Positions 26,905 through 37,375 of a stretch of DNA of 64,000 nt are shown in pieces. Source of the DNA: Macrococcoides goetzii. GTDB lineage: Bacteria > Bacillota > Bacilli > Staphylococcales > Staphylococcaceae. The notes beneath the pieces are model-generated. The model was not told the origin of the DNA and searched no databases. It worked only from the letters and a program-made list of their open reading frames with translations. Location: contig NZ_MJBI02000003.1 of the NCBI RefSeq assembly GCF_002742385.2, positions 248,001 through 312,000 of the forward strand. Reading direction: 5' to 3'. Position numbers and translations under genes: made by a program. The first letter of the stretch is position 1; every line of letters begins with the position of its first letter.

Positions 26905-27855
26905 TTATTTAAATCCTTTATCCATCTTATTGCCTTCAGGATCTAATTTAACTAATCCTGAATTTGCTGACTTATATGTTGCTACTTTTTCTAAATCTTG
27001 ATTTCTTAAAATAAGCGTGAACTCCCCTGTATCTTCATTTACTCTTACATCATCAGAAATCAACCCTAAATCTTCAAAATACTCGACACCTTCAAATGCT
27101 AATACTTCATTAATCATATTTTGCTTAGCTGTTAACATAGCAGAAGCACTTTCATGTAAATCAAACTCTGATTTTGTTGCTTCATTTTGCATAGGATTTA
27201 AATCCGTAATTTCAATTTTTTCAGCCAATTCTTTTAGTGCAGAGTTATTCTTATACTTTTCATACAAATCTTTTGTACTGACTAAGACTCCATTTGATGA
27301 ATCGTGAATATCAATAAGATTAATATCATTCTGCGTACCGGCAACAAAAATTTCTTCATCACTAACTCCTACAACAGATTTAAACATCCCCTTACTCGGA
27401 TATACGGTATAAAACTTCATGTCGTTAGCATCACTCGGACCTTGTTCTTCTCTTAATAATATTCTATAAACTCTTTTAGCTTCTTCACCCTGTGGTCCTT
27501 GTTTCACATATTTACCAGTCAGTAGCTCTTCAGCATTTAAACTATAATTTTCAATACCATCAGCAAAGAAAGCTAAGGCGATTTTAGTTTTTTCATCTAA
27601 ATTTATATCACCTTCAGCATCTTTTGTCTTATCTTCCTCTTTTACTGCACTATTACTATCTTCTGTTGATTCCACTTTTTCTTCAGTTTCTGTACTGTTA
27701 TCTGTAACTTCTTTTGTTTCAACACTAGAATTCTCTACTGTTTTTTCAACTTTCGGTTTAGTATCTTCATTTTTTTTAGCTTCATCAGCTGATTCATTTG
27801 AACAACCTGCTAATAGAATAAAAGTACTCGCTACAATACTCACGATTTTCTTCAT
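26905..27855 (-). CDS. Lipoprotein, unknown function
   Basis: A 316-residue lipoprotein: MKKIVSIVASTFILLAGCSN with lipobox LAGC (Cys18). A long Glu/Lys/Thr/Ser-rich linker (about 19-85) is followed by a folded part with KIALAFFADGIENYSLNAEELL and KFYTVYPSKGMFKSVVGVSD, and the end GLISDDVRVNEDTGEFTLIL. A linker of this kind is also found in the lipoprotein at 18264. AGGAGTATAGAC precedes the ATG. No known family recognised; it acts on the outer face of the membrane. Confidence 0.75.
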   Translation of the reverse strand: MKKIVSIVASTFILLAGCSNESADEAKKNEDTKPKVEKTVENSSVETKEVTDNSTETEEKVESTEDSNSAVKEEDKTKDAEGDINLDEKTKIALAFFADGIENYSLNAEELLTGKYVKQGPQGEEAKRVYRILLREEQGPSDANDMKFYTVYPSKGMFKSVVGVSDEEIFVAGTQNDINLIDIHDSSNGVLVSTKDLYEKYKNNSALKELAEKIEITDLNPMQNEATKSEFDLHESASAMLTAKQNMINEVLAFEGVEYFEDLGLISDDVRVNEDTGEFTLILRNQDLEKVATYKSANSGLVKLDPEGNKMDKGFK

Positions 27856-27978
27856 GTCTATACTCCTATTGTTTAATTTGTATTTAAATGTAATACACGT
27901 TTATATATAAAATTATATCAATTAAAGTTAAAATGTTACATATTATATTATTATTAATTAAATTTTTTTACAGAAAAA

Positions 27979-28002
27979 AAGCCCAGATTTTTTTCTGGAC
28001 TT
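27979..28002 (-). terminator. Terminator of the monooxygenase gene
   Basis: Stem AAG-CCAGA / TCTGG-CTT with a T-rich loop and poly-T on the minus strand; nearly the same sequence is used at 49791. Confidence 0.8.
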
Positions 28003-28019
28003 CTATTTATTAAAACAAT

Positions 28020-28343
28020 CTACTCTCTTATAAACTTCGCATCATGTTCTCCTAATTCATCAGAAACATAGCGCTCAACTTTCATACGTAAATCATATTT
28101 CTCACGCAGCTCTGTTATTTCCGCCATCATTTCAGAAGCATGATGTTTATCAATTGCTTCCTGGTTCTCCCAGCTATCAATTAATAAGATTGTTTCAGTA
28201 TCATCAACTGGTATAAAATATTCATAACGCGTATTCCCTGGCTGTGCTTTAATTCTGTCTACTATCCCTGTACGCTTCATTTCCTCTGCAAACTTTCGTG
28301 CATTGCCGTTAGTTCCTGTGTAATAAATATTTACTGTAATCAC
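28020..28343 (-). CDS. ABM-family putative quinol monooxygenase
   Basis: A 107-residue antibiotic biosynthesis monooxygenase (YgiN-type) protein: VNIYYTGTNGNARKFAEEM, FIPVDDTETILLIDSWENQEAIDKHHAS and RVERYVSDE-type ending. The WENQEAIDKHHAS motif is the family hallmark; the family forms a dimeric ferredoxin-like barrel and acts on quinols or reactive aldehydes. The start codon is GTG with AAGGAG eight bases before it. It is a single gene with a terminator; substrate unknown. Confidence 0.85.
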   Translation of the reverse strand: MITVNIYYTGTNGNARKFAEEMKRTGIVDRIKAQPGNTRYEYFIPVDDTETILLIDSWENQEAIDKHHASEMMAEITELREKYDLRMKVERYVSDELGEHDAKFIRE

Positions 28344-28538
28344 ACTATCACTCCTTTTATTTATTTTATCAGATATTAAACCTCATCTTAAAGATAATAG
28401 AACTACATTCTGTCGTGAGATCATCATAAATAATATATATCTATATTTGTTAGTAAAATAAGTTTTTTAATATAAAATGCTTAAGAAATTTATTACAGGT
28501 TATATATAAATTGAATATAATTTTTGGGAGGTTTCGAC

Positions 28539-28949
28539 ATGTGGACAATGAAAGATTATCCTAATAACTGGAAGAACTTTGATGAACTCGAGCGTAAGAA
28601 AGCCATCGATATCGGTAACGCAATGTTGAAACAAGGTTACAAAGAAGAAGATTTAATCCCTATCGCCACGAAACAAGCTCAAGACTGGTATAAAGATGCG
28701 ACAAAAGACGAACTGGATGAATTAAAAAATAAAAAGATCACTCAGCATAAAAAAGACGATTCAGTGAATGTTGATTTAATGGATAATGATGTTGAAGTGT
28801 ATTACGAAGATGAATCATGGAAAGTAAAAACAAAAGGTTCTAAACGTGCATCTCAAACATTTGATACGAAAAAAGAGGCAGTTGCCCGTGCTAAAGAGAT
28901 TGCTGAGAATAAAGGTAGTAAAGTAATTGAGCATAAGAAGGGTGAATAG
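28539..28949 (+). CDS. DUF2188 domain protein with ChaB-like N-terminus
   Basis: 136 residues from ATG 28539, which has GGGAGG upstream; an in-frame start 15 bases earlier overlaps that site. The N-terminal MWTMKDYPNNWKNFDELERK to about residue 55 resembles the ChaB fold (DLP..W......R). The C-terminal half has EVYYEDESWKVKTKGSKRAS and FDTKKEAVARAKEIAENKGS, the DUF2188 pattern (W.V...G..A...F.TK.EA...A). It is a soluble, highly charged protein found widely in bacilli. Role unknown, sometimes linked to stress. Confidence 0.82.
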   Translation: MWTMKDYPNNWKNFDELERKKAIDIGNAMLKQGYKEEDLIPIATKQAQDWYKDATKDELDELKNKKITQHKKDDSVNVDLMDNDVEVYYEDESWKVKTKGSKRASQTFDTKKEAVARAKEIAENKGSKVIEHKKGE

Positions 28950-28968
28950 CTTCCTCAATATATAGTAA

Positions 28969-28996
28969 AAAATCCCTTGAAGACTCAAGGGATTTT
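28969..28996. terminator. Bidirectional terminator between 28539 gene and the GH13 gene
   Basis: A 12-bp perfect stem AAAATCCCTTGA / TCAAGGGATTTT with loop AGAC between convergent genes. Confidence 0.9.
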
Positions 28997-28998
28997 CT

Positions 28999-30654
28999 TT
29001 ATTTCACATAATATACTCTAGCCTCAAATGGTTTTAATGATAATGATGTGTCAATGTGTGCTTCAATTGCATAGTTATTTAAAACGATATCTTCTGAGTT
29101 ATATTGAATATTTTCTGATTGTAATGTCACTTCCTGATCAGATAAATTTCCGATAACATATAACTTTTCATTATCCAGCGTTCGCTCATATGCAAATACA
29201 TGTTCATCTTCTGCATATATTAATTTGAAATCACCATAAGTAACAATATCATGTGATTTTTTAAATTGAATCATTTTTTTGTAGAAGTTTAATACTGAAT
29301 GCTCATTTCTTTCTTCTTCCTGAACGTTAATCGTAGTATAATTCGGATTAACTTTCATCCATGGGTTACCTTCTGAAAATCCAGCATTTTCACTATCGTC
29401 CCATTGCATCGGTGTTCTAGAATTATCTCTAGAATTGAATTGCAGGTCAGCAATAATGTCTTCTGCTTTTCTACCCATAACAAGATCCATATTATAGATA
29501 TTTTTCGCATGTACATCATCAAACTCATTAATATCGGTAAACGGATAATTCGTCATACCGATTTCCTGGCCTTGATAGATGAATGGTGTGCCCTGTTGTA
29601 AGAAATATACTGCACCATGTGCTGTTGCACTTTCCATACGATAGTCCTCTGAACCCCATGTAGAAGGTATTCTTGGTCGATCATGGTTTTCTATAAAAAG
29701 CGCATTCCATCCTCTGTTATGAAGTCCTACTTGCCAGTTATTCAATACATTCTTGTATTTTAAGATGTTGAGTTTCTTGTCATGAACCTCCCAAAGTTTA
29801 AGATGTTCAAACTGGAAGACCATATTGAACTTGCCATCTTCTTCTCCAACCCATTCATTTGAGTCTTCAATCGTAACTCCATTTGCTTCACCAACAGTCA
29901 TGATGTCGTACTTCTCAAATGTTTCTCTCTTTAATTCTTCAAGGTACGTCTGTATGCCAGGCTGATTCATGTGTCGCGTAAATGATGGTACATAATCTAA
30001 TCCTTCTGGGTTTTCAATATCACCTTTATCAAATGATTTCTTAATATGACTAATCGCATCTACTCTGAACCCGTCAATTCCTTTATCCAGCCACCAGTTA
30101 ATCATATTATAAATTGCATGACGCATGTCTTGATTATCCCAGTTTAAATCGGGTTGTTTTTTACTGAACGTATGGAAATAATATTGTTCAGATACCGGCT
30201 CATATTCCCATGCAGATCCTTCAAAGATACTTGCCCAGTTATTCGGTTCTTTTCCCTCTTTACTATCCTGCCAAATATACCAGTCTCTATACTCTGAGTT
30301 TTCTGATGTCTTTGCTTCTATAAACCAAGGATGCTCATCACTTGTATGATTAATGACAAGATCCATAATGAGTTTCATGCCACGTTGATGCGTTTCAAGT
30401 AATAATCGATCAAAGTCTTCCATCGTTCCAAAGTCACTCATAATATTTTGATAATCACTAATATCATAACCATTATCATCATTAGGTGAATCATAGATTG
30501 GAGATACCCAAATAACGTCGATCCCTAATTCTTTTAAGTAATCTAGTTTTTCTGTAATCCCATTAATATCGCCAATACCATCACCATTTGAATCTTTAAA
30601 ACTTCTCGGATATACCTGATAACAAACTGCTTCTTTCCACCATTGTCTTTTCAT
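28999..30654 (-). CDS. malL: Alpha-glucosidase, GH13_31-type (maltase-like)
   Basis: A 551-residue GH13 enzyme. The calcium site DSNGDGIGD (21-29), the nucleophile in GFRVDAISH (Asp199), the acid/base Glu256 in VGEANG and the transition-state Asp in ENHDRPR (about 322) are all present, plus QGQEIGMTN. Residue 200 after the nucleophile is Ala, which in this subfamily goes with alpha-1,4 rather than alpha-1,6 links. It acts in the cytosol on maltose or short oligosaccharides brought in by the ABC importer upstream. It is the last gene of the operon that begins at 39591, 21 bases after the ATPase gene. Symbol is by similarity. Confidence 0.88.
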   Translation of the reverse strand: MKRQWWKEAVCYQVYPRSFKDSNGDGIGDINGITEKLDYLKELGIDVIWVSPIYDSPNDDNGYDISDYQNIMSDFGTMEDFDRLLLETHQRGMKLIMDLVINHTSDEHPWFIEAKTSENSEYRDWYIWQDSKEGKEPNNWASIFEGSAWEYEPVSEQYYFHTFSKKQPDLNWDNQDMRHAIYNMINWWLDKGIDGFRVDAISHIKKSFDKGDIENPEGLDYVPSFTRHMNQPGIQTYLEELKRETFEKYDIMTVGEANGVTIEDSNEWVGEEDGKFNMVFQFEHLKLWEVHDKKLNILKYKNVLNNWQVGLHNRGWNALFIENHDRPRIPSTWGSEDYRMESATAHGAVYFLQQGTPFIYQGQEIGMTNYPFTDINEFDDVHAKNIYNMDLVMGRKAEDIIADLQFNSRDNSRTPMQWDDSENAGFSEGNPWMKVNPNYTTINVQEEERNEHSVLNFYKKMIQFKKSHDIVTYGDFKLIYAEDEHVFAYERTLDNEKLYVIGNLSDQEVTLQSENIQYNSEDIVLNNYAIEAHIDTSLSLKPFEARVYYVK

Positions 30655-30675
30655 TGCTTTCTCCTTAGTGCATTT

Positions 30676-31785
30676 TTACTCGTTTACATTTTTAATTCTT
30701 GCTGTTGTTTCTGCATCAAAGAAATGTGCTTTGTTCATATCAAATGCTAATGTAATCTTATCTCCTGCATATAAATCATTACGTGCATCTACTTTAGAAA
30801 TAAATTCCTGTCCTTCTAATTGAGAGTAGATCATCACCTCTGAACCAAGTAACTCACTTACTGTCACTGTTGAATCAAATGAAGTTTTTAATGAGGCATT
30901 GATAAATAAAGTCTCATCATGAATATCTTCAGGGCGGATACCGAATTTAATATTTTTGCCTACATATCCACGTGATTTTAAAGATTTCATAATACCACCA
31001 GGAACTTCAAATGTTTTATTGCCGATAACTACACCATTTTCAGTAAGTGTCGCATCAAAGATATTCATTGGTGGGGAGCCGATAAACTCCGCTACAAATA
31101 TATTTTCTGGATGATCATATACTTCACGCGGTGTTCCAACTTGCATAATATCTCCATCTTTTAATACGACAATACGTGATGCCATCGTTAACGCTTCTGT
31201 CTGGTCATGTGTTACATAGATAGTCGTTGTCTGAATTCTTTCATGTAATTTTGAAATCTCCGCTCTCATTTGAACACGTAATTTAGCATCCAGGTTAGAT
31301 AATGGTTCATCCATTAAGAACACTTTTGCATCACGGACAATTGCACGACCTAATGCAACCCTTTGACGTTGTCCACCAGATAATGCTTTTGGTTTACGAT
31401 TTAAATATTCTGTAAGTCCTAATATTTCAGCTGCTTCATGTACACGGCGCTTAATCTCATCTTTTGGTAACTTTCTTAATTTTAAACCGAATGCCATATT
31501 ATCAAATACCGTCATATGTGGATATAACGCATAATTTTGGAATACCATTGCGATATCACGATTCTTCGGTGCAACGTCATTCATTCTTACACCATCAATT
31601 GTAAATTCACCTGAAGTAATATCTTCTAGTCCTGCAATCATTCTTAATGTTGTTGATTTACCACACCCTGAAGGTCCAACAAATACGATAAATTCTTTAT
31701 CCTGGATCTCAAGATTGAAATCTTTAACGACTGTATTGCCACCTGGATATGTCTTTTTAATATGTTCTAATTTAATATTTGCCAT
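30676..31785 (-). CDS. msmK: Sugar ABC transporter ATP-binding protein (MsmK/MalK/UgpC type)
   Basis: 369 residues, the usual length. Walker [10 protein letters not shown] (38-46), signature [16 protein letters not shown] (135-150), Walker [17 protein letters not shown] (about 155-170) and a C-terminal regulatory OB domain ([13 protein letters not shown] near 280) of the MalK class. It powers the importer made of the permeases at 36563 and 37375 and the binding protein at 38299. Such ATPases can serve several importers. Ten bases separate it from the isomerase gene. Symbol by similarity. Confidence 0.92.
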   Translation of the reverse strand: MANIKLEHIKKTYPGGNTVVKDFNLEIQDKEFIVFVGPSGCGKSTTLRMIAGLEDITSGEFTIDGVRMNDVAPKNRDIAMVFQNYALYPHMTVFDNMAFGLKLRKLPKDEIKRRVHEAAEILGLTEYLNRKPKALSGGQRQRVALGRAIVRDAKVFLMDEPLSNLDAKLRVQMRAEISKLHERIQTTTIYVTHDQTEALTMASRIVVLKDGDIMQVGTPREVYDHPENIFVAEFIGSPPMNIFDATLTENGVVIGNKTFEVPGGIMKSLKSRGYVGKNIKFGIRPEDIHDETLFINASLKTSFDSTVTVSELLGSEVMIYSQLEGQEFISKVDARNDLYAGDKITLAFDMNKAHFFDAETTARIKNVNE

Positions 31786-31795
31786 GATATCACTC

Positions 31796-32764
31796 CTATG
31801 CCCACCACATGTTTGCAGGCGTTTCTTTTATTAGTACTTCTTTTAAGTTCTTAACTGCTGTGCTAAACCCTTCATCGACACTCATCAATGGGTCTTCATG
31901 TTCAATGCTGACTACATAATCATAGCCATAAGTTCTTAATGCACTCATCATATTTGACCAGACAAATTTGTCATGTCCACAACCCACACTTCTAAACGTC
32001 CAGCTGCGTGTTAGAACATCTCCATACGGCTGCATATCTAACAATCCATACATATTGACATTATCCTGATCAATATATGTATCTTTAGCATGGAAATGAT
32101 GAATCGCATTCTCTTTACCTAAAATTTTGATTGCTGCTACGGGATCAATACCTTGCCACCACATATGACTCGGATCTAGATTTGCACCAATATATTCATT
32201 TGTAGCTTCACGTAATTTCAACATAGTATAAGGTGAATGCACTAAGAATCCACCATGTAACTCAATACCAATCTTTACATTATGCTCTTTTGCAAGTTCC
32301 GCTATTTCTTTCCAATATGGAATAAGTTTTTGTTCCCATTGCCATTCATAAATATCTTTATACTCGGTTGGCCATGCTACTACTGGCCAGTTTGGATATT
32401 TACTATTATCATCTGCACCACTTGTACCACTAAAGCAGTTCACAACTTGAACATTCATCAATGATGCTAGTTTAATTGATTTTCTTAAAGCATTATCTGA
32501 ATCAACGCGTTCAGCTTCATTTGGTGAAATCGGATTACCGTGACAACTAAATGCACTGATCATCAATCCTCTTTTAGAGAATTCTGCTAAATATTCCTCA
32601 CGTGCACTTTCTGATGCCAGCAATAAATCTACATCAATATGTGCACTACCAGGATTTCCTCCTGTTCCTACTTCAACCGCTTCTAAACCTGCTTTATGTG
32701 CATAATCTAACATTTCTGTAAATGATAAATCATTAAATAAAGGATTGAATACGCCTAATTTCAT
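31796..32764 (-). CDS. Sugar phosphate isomerase/epimerase (AP endonuclease 2-like TIM barrel)
   Basis: A 322-residue xylose isomerase-like TIM barrel. Metal and substrate residues lie in [14 protein letters not shown] (Glu in GIELHGG), [21 protein letters not shown] and VVSIEHEDP, the family pattern E, D/H, H, E. It sits between the ATPase and two Gfo/Idh oxidoreductases in the same operon, which in staphylococci and other bacteria process oxidised (3-keto) sugars or inositol-like compounds. The specific reaction is not fixed by the sequence. Confidence 0.85.
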   Translation of the reverse strand: MKLGVFNPLFNDLSFTEMLDYAHKAGLEAVEVGTGGNPGSAHIDVDLLLASESAREEYLAEFSKRGLMISAFSCHGNPISPNEAERVDSDNALRKSIKLASLMNVQVVNCFSGTSGADDNSKYPNWPVVAWPTEYKDIYEWQWEQKLIPYWKEIAELAKEHNVKIGIELHGGFLVHSPYTMLKLREATNEYIGANLDPSHMWWQGIDPVAAIKILGKENAIHHFHAKDTYIDQDNVNMYGLLDMQPYGDVLTRSWTFRSVGCGHDKFVWSNMMSALRTYGYDYVVSIEHEDPLMSVDEGFSTAVKNLKEVLIKETPANMWWA

Positions 32765-32776
32765 CGTGATCTTCTC

Positions 32777-33823
32777 CTAACTATTTTGAATTTTTATTGC
32801 TTTGTTTTGTGCACTGCTTAAGTAAATTGCTTCAATAATTTTAGATACGTTACGTGCTTCAACAGATTTCACTTTTAATACTGAATCATGCAAGATTGTT
32901 CTAATAAAATTGCTAGCCTGTAAATACTCGAAAGTATTTTTCTCCTGCACGTAATCTATCGTAGTTGTCGTCATCAAACCTTCTGAAGCTGTATTGTATT
33001 TCATATCAAATACATTAATGCCGCCTTTAGTACCTGCTATACTAATGAATTCTTCATCATGTTCAATATTTGCTGCCCAACTTGTTTCAAATAACATTGA
33101 AGCCTGATTATCAAACTTAACATATGCTGTAACATGGTCATCAACTTCAAAAGTGGATGCATCAAAATTTCCCCATTCATTGACGATGTCATGGTTGTCT
33201 TTACTTAAACGATTATATGTCGTTCCATTTACTTCAATAGGTTTAATATCTCCTGCTAGCCACATCGCTAAATCTAGTAGATGACATCCATAATCAATCA
33301 ATGAACCGCCACCTTGCAGATCTTTATTCGTAAACACACCCCAACCAGGTACTTTACGACGTCGCATTGCTTTAACGTTAATTACAAGAGGTTCACCGAT
33401 ACCGCCTTGATCAATGATTTGTTTGGCTGCTATTGCTTCTTTCATGAAACGATAATGATATGCGATATGTAATACGCCTTCACTATGTTCCTCTGCTTCA
33501 ATCATCGCATCACACTCTTCACTCGTTAATGCCATCGGTTTTTCACACATCACATGGACATCTCGATTGAGTGCCTGGATTGTATAAGGTGCATGAAACT
33601 TGTTCGGAGTAGTAATGATTACTGCGTCTACTGCTTCAAGCATTTCTTCATACGTATCACAAACATGTGCTATACCAAACTCAGTTGCCACAATCTTTGC
33701 TTTCTCAGCATCGATATCATAAATATGACTTACACTAACTTCCTGGAACTGCTGGAATGTAGGGATGTGTCTACCTGTTGCGATTCCTCCTGCTCCAACG
33801 ATACCAATCTTTAATAGTTCCAT
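32777..33823 (-). CDS. Gfo/Idh/MocA family oxidoreductase
   Basis: 348 residues. N-terminal Rossmann domain with GIVGAGGIATGRHIP (6-20) and the family signature CEKPMALT (about 93-100); C-terminal alpha/beta domain with the DYGCHLLDLAMWL motif (Asp/His catalytic region near 178-188). It reduces or oxidises a sugar or its derivative with NAD(P). Its start touches the stop of the second oxidoreductase gene (TAAATG), so translation is coupled. Two such enzymes in one operon suggest an oxidation and a reduction step on one sugar. Confidence 0.87.
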   Translation of the reverse strand: MELLKIGIVGAGGIATGRHIPTFQQFQEVSVSHIYDIDAEKAKIVATEFGIAHVCDTYEEMLEAVDAVIITTPNKFHAPYTIQALNRDVHVMCEKPMALTSEECDAMIEAEEHSEGVLHIAYHYRFMKEAIAAKQIIDQGGIGEPLVINVKAMRRRKVPGWGVFTNKDLQGGGSLIDYGCHLLDLAMWLAGDIKPIEVNGTTYNRLSKDNHDIVNEWGNFDASTFEVDDHVTAYVKFDNQASMLFETSWAANIEHDEEFISIAGTKGGINVFDMKYNTASEGLMTTTTIDYVQEKNTFEYLQASNFIRTILHDSVLKVKSVEARNVSKIIEAIYLSSAQNKAIKIQNS

Positions 33824-34840
33824 TTAAATCTTCACCACTTTTTTCTCTTGTGCTGATTGTAAAGCTTTTACGATTACATTTAATGATGCTAATCCATCCT
33901 GCCCATCAACTGGTACTGGTTGACCACCTTGAATCGCTTCAATAAATCGCTCTATCGTACCTGTTGACGTTTGTGCGTCATTTGTTTGTATCTTGCCTAA
34001 TTTATATGCTTCTTTATTGCCTTCTTCATCAATAAAGATATAGTTAAATTCAGAATCTGTGTTAAGTTTTAATATGCCTTTTTCACCATAAATTATTGTA
34101 CTGTTATCTTCTTCACCCTTGTACACCCATGCAGCACTCATTGTTCCAATTGCACCACTTTTAGTTTTCAAAATAAAGACTGCATTATCATCAACAGTAC
34201 CTTCTTTTTCACTTGTTTCGATCATCGCACCAACTTCTGTGAACGTTTCATTCAATAAATAATGCATTAAGTCAATTTTATGAACACCTAGATCTCCCAT
34301 AGCTCCAATAAAAGCGCGTCTTTTGTCAAAGAACCAGCTATTTGCACCGTCCACACTCCATGACTCTGGACCAGCATGTCCAAAAGTTGTTTTGAATGAA
34401 TAAATTTTGCCTAGCTTACCTTGTGAAAGTGTTTCGCGAGCTAGTTCATGTGCTTCTGTAAATCGTTGATTTTGAGCAATCATTAATTGTTTTCCTGAGT
34501 TTGTTGCTGCTTCGATCATACGCTCTGCATCTTCAATCGTTGTTGCCATCGGTTTTTCACATAAGACATGCTTTCCTGCTGTTAAAGCTTCTATCGCAAT
34601 CTCAGCATGTAAATAGTTTGGTGTACAGATACTAACTGCATCAATCGAATCATCTTGTAGTAATGCTTTATAGTTATCGTAACTTTTGCCACCAAATTGT
34701 TCTGCATATTCAGAAGCACGCTCCTGTACAATATCACAATATGCAACGATATTTACATCTTCTAAAAGCTGATATTCAGGGATATGTCTATGTGTAGCAA
34801 TGCTACCTACTCCAATAATACCTACATTTAATTGTGCCAT
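33824..34840 (-). CDS. Gfo/Idh/MocA family oxidoreductase
   Basis: 338 residues from ATG 34840, which follows AAAGGTG; a GTG three codons upstream lies in that site. It has VGIIGVGSIATHRHIPEY, CEKPMATT near 95 and DLGVHKIDLMHYL (about 180-192). It is paralogous to the neighbouring enzyme, with both the Lys-Pro and the His catalytic residues kept. One base separates its start from the ThuA stop. Probably NAD(P)-dependent on a sugar, but substrate unknown. Confidence 0.87.
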   Translation of the reverse strand: MAQLNVGIIGVGSIATHRHIPEYQLLEDVNIVAYCDIVQERASEYAEQFGGKSYDNYKALLQDDSIDAVSICTPNYLHAEIAIEALTAGKHVLCEKPMATTIEDAERMIEAATNSGKQLMIAQNQRFTEAHELARETLSQGKLGKIYSFKTTFGHAGPESWSVDGANSWFFDKRRAFIGAMGDLGVHKIDLMHYLLNETFTEVGAMIETSEKEGTVDDNAVFILKTKSGAIGTMSAAWVYKGEEDNSTIIYGEKGILKLNTDSEFNYIFIDEEGNKEAYKLGKIQTNDAQTSTGTIERFIEAIQGGQPVPVDGQDGLASLNVIVKALQSAQEKKVVKI

Positions 34841-34841
34841 A

Positions 34842-35555
34842 TTATTCACCTTTCTGTAACGATTCTATCGGTTGATGATTACCATACGTTGGATATGTTG
34901 ATCGAGTTGGTTTCACCCAATTTACTGCATTCTTAATGACTTTTTGAACATATTCGTTATGGTATGTCGGATACGTTTCATGACCAGGTCGAAAGTAGAA
35001 AATCTTGCCGTTACCACGTGTAAAAGTAGCACCACTTCTAAATACTTCTCCACCTTCAAACCAACTTAAGAATAATAATTCATCTGGTGCCGGAATATCA
35101 AAATGTTCACCGTACATCTCTTCTTCTTCCAGTTCAAAGTATTCTGGCAGACCTTCGGCGATAGGATGTGCAGGATTGATTACCCAGATTCTTTCTTTTT
35201 CTCCTGCTTCTCTCCACTTTAAATCACAGCCTGTACCCATGAGTTTCTTAAATACTTTTGAGAAATGTGCACTATGCAAGGCGATAAACCCCATACCTTC
35301 TAAAATTCTTTGATGCACTTTCTCAACAATTTCATCACTGACTTCATCATGTGCTTTATGTCCCCACCAAATTAATACATCTGTTCGATTTAAGACTTCT
35401 TCTGTTAAACCATGTTCAGGCATATCAAGTGTTGCGGTCGTTACATTACCTTCCAGAAAGTCTGCAATCACTTTATGAATGCCTTCTGGATAATGAAGTC
35501 TCACTTTTTCTGATTCTTTTTCGTGTCTATATTCATTCCATACTGTAATATTCAT
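34842..35555 (-). CDS. ThuA-like protein
   Basis: A 237-residue ThuA-domain protein (trehalose utilisation type, class I glutamine amidotransferase-like fold): [58 protein letters not shown] and [19 protein letters not shown]. Family members take part in conversion of 3-keto-disaccharides and related sugars in operons with Gfo/Idh enzymes. Its stop and the following oxidoreductase start are one base apart, and its start overlaps the end of the LacI gene by four bases, so it is in the same transcript. Confidence 0.85.
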   Translation of the reverse strand: MNITVWNEYRHEKESEKVRLHYPEGIHKVIADFLEGNVTTATLDMPEHGLTEEVLNRTDVLIWWGHKAHDEVSDEIVEKVHQRILEGMGFIALHSAHFSKVFKKLMGTGCDLKWREAGEKERIWVINPAHPIAEGLPEYFELEEEEMYGEHFDIPAPDELLFLSWFEGGEVFRSGATFTRGNGKIFYFRPGHETYPTYHNEYVQKVIKNAVNWVKPTRSTYPTYGNHQPIESLQKGE

Positions 35556-36562
35556 CTTCTCGCTCCAATCATTTGTGTTGAGTTTCTTTCAATTATTGTT
35601 GTAGGAATAATCACGTTATATATCGGAAATGCTTTATCTGATAATAGTTCAATTAAATTCGTTGCTGCTACTTTGCCAAGTGATTCCGGATAAATATTGA
35701 CGACAGTTTGTGATGGACATGCAGTTTCACTTAAAAATGAGTCATTAAATGTTGCGGTCTGCATTGTTTCAGGTACATTAATTTTCATCTGATAAAGTAT
35801 ATTTAATACTAACAAGTTCATCATACTGTCAGATGTAATCAAACCACTAAATCTTTCAATATTAATTTCTTTAAATATAAATTCAGCTTCTTTTAATTCA
35901 AGCGTGCCTTCTAATACTCCATAATCAATACCGTGTTTTCTGCAAACATTGATGAATCCCAATTCTCTATCTTTACTTACTTCATAATCACCTTGTTCAC
36001 GAATAAATAGTAGGTTTTTGTGACCAAGCTCTACCATATATTCCGTTAACTGTTCGCTTGCCTTTACGTTATCATTATCGATATACATAACAGGATAATT
36101 ATCATCAAGCGCTTTACCGATCACTACAAACGGAAAAGATTTCGACTTTAGATAATCTGTTACTTTGTCTTGTTTTGAGTATAGTAAAATAACACCGTCA
36201 ATCATACGACTATCTATATAATTCTTAACTTCTTTAAATAGTGCTTGCTCATCGATACTTGTTGTCGTAATCGTTGAATATCCATTCTCTTTACAGACCT
36301 TTGAAACACTGATTAATACGTCAGTGAAAAATGGGTTCTGTCTCATTTCAATCGAAGCAGTCTTTAACACGAGTAATATTGTTTTTGTCTGTTTCGTTAC
36401 AAGATAACGTGCAGATAAATTTGGTGTATAACCTATTTCGTCCATTACTTTCTGTACTTTCTTCTTTGTTTCACTACTGATACCGCTATGATTACTAATC
36501 ACACGCGATACAGTAGAAGGTGATACACTCGCTCTTTTAGCTACATCCTTAATTGTTACCAA
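35552..36562 (-). CDS. LacI family transcriptional regulator of the ABC sugar operon
   Basis: 336 residues: N-terminal HTH with [20 protein letters not shown] (2-21) and hinge helix near 50-58 (SARYL), then a periplasmic-binding-protein-like sensor with [25 protein letters not shown] and [14 protein letters not shown]. Its gene lies inside the operon, between the permease at 36563 (stop one base away) and thuA. It is the likely protein for the MalR-like palindrome upstream of the binding-protein gene. Effector presumably an imported oligosaccharide. Confidence 0.88.
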   Translation of the reverse strand: MVTIKDVAKRASVSPSTVSRVISNHSGISSETKKKVQKVMDEIGYTPNLSARYLVTKQTKTILLVLKTASIEMRQNPFFTDVLISVSKVCKENGYSTITTTSIDEQALFKEVKNYIDSRMIDGVILLYSKQDKVTDYLKSKSFPFVVIGKALDDNYPVMYIDNDNVKASEQLTEYMVELGHKNLLFIREQGDYEVSKDRELGFINVCRKHGIDYGVLEGTLELKEAEFIFKEINIERFSGLITSDSMMNLLVLNILYQMKINVPETMQTATFNDSFLSETACPSQTVVNIYPESLGKVAATNLIELLSDKAFPIYNVIIPTTIIERNSTQMIGARR

Positions 36563-37375
36563 CTATTTCACAGCCCCATCCGATACACCTTTAATAATAT
36601 GTTTCTGTGCAAAGAAGTAACCGATAATAACCGGTATGATTGATAAAGTTAATCCTGCTAAAGCTAAGTGCCACTGTTTCGTATATTGTCCAAAGAAGAA
36701 GAATAATTTAAGTGGAATCGTTTCCTGACCAGCACCTAATACTAAACTTGGTAATAGGTAGTCATTCCAAATCCAAATAATATTTAAAATACCTACTGTA
36801 ACTGAAATTGGTTTTAACATCGGGAATATGATATACCAGAAAACCTGCCATTTACTTGCACCATCAATCATAGCTGCTTCATCTAATGATTTCGGGATAC
36901 TTTGCAGTGCCCCGTGATATAAGAAAATAGATAAACTTGCACCGAAACCTAAGTACATAAAGATTAATCCACTGATATTTAAGCTTTGTAAATCACCAAA
37001 TATCTTAACAAGTGGAATCATTACTGATTGGAAAGGTATCAGCATCGCTGCAACGAATAAGAAGAATATGATGCCTGAAACCTTACTTTTATTACGATTT
37101 AAAGCGTATGCTGCCATACTTGAGAAAATGATAATTAATGTTACTGCTATCACTGATACAAGCACTGAATTAAAGAATGTACGTAAAAACGATAACTGTT
37201 CAAAAGCATCTTTAAAATTCTGGAAAGTAACGTTTGCCGGAAGTTTTAAAGTATTATCAAAGATTTCTAACTTTGTCTTAAAAGCATTTACAATCATCAG
37301 GTAAAACGGTGATAACCAAATTAAACCTAAAATAATTGCTAATATTTCCAATCCCCATCTTCTGACTTTAGCCAT
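36563..37375 (-). CDS. Sugar ABC transporter permease, MalG-like
   Basis: 270 residues, six membrane helices, and the EAA loop EAAMIDGASKWQVFWYIIFP (about 165-185), which contacts the ATPase. It overlaps the preceding permease by one base (TAATG) and pairs with it as the second inner-membrane subunit of a CUT1 importer. The C-terminus IIKGVSDGAVK is the MalG ending. Oligosaccharide substrate, probably alpha-glucosides given the operon. Confidence 0.9.
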   Translation of the reverse strand: MAKVRRWGLEILAIILGLIWLSPFYLMIVNAFKTKLEIFDNTLKLPANVTFQNFKDAFEQLSFLRTFFNSVLVSVIAVTLIIIFSSMAAYALNRNKSKVSGIIFFLFVAAMLIPFQSVMIPLVKIFGDLQSLNISGLIFMYLGFGASLSIFLYHGALQSIPKSLDEAAMIDGASKWQVFWYIIFPMLKPISVTVGILNIIWIWNDYLLPSLVLGAGQETIPLKLFFFFGQYTKQWHLALAGLTLSIIPVIIGYFFAQKHIIKGVSDGAVK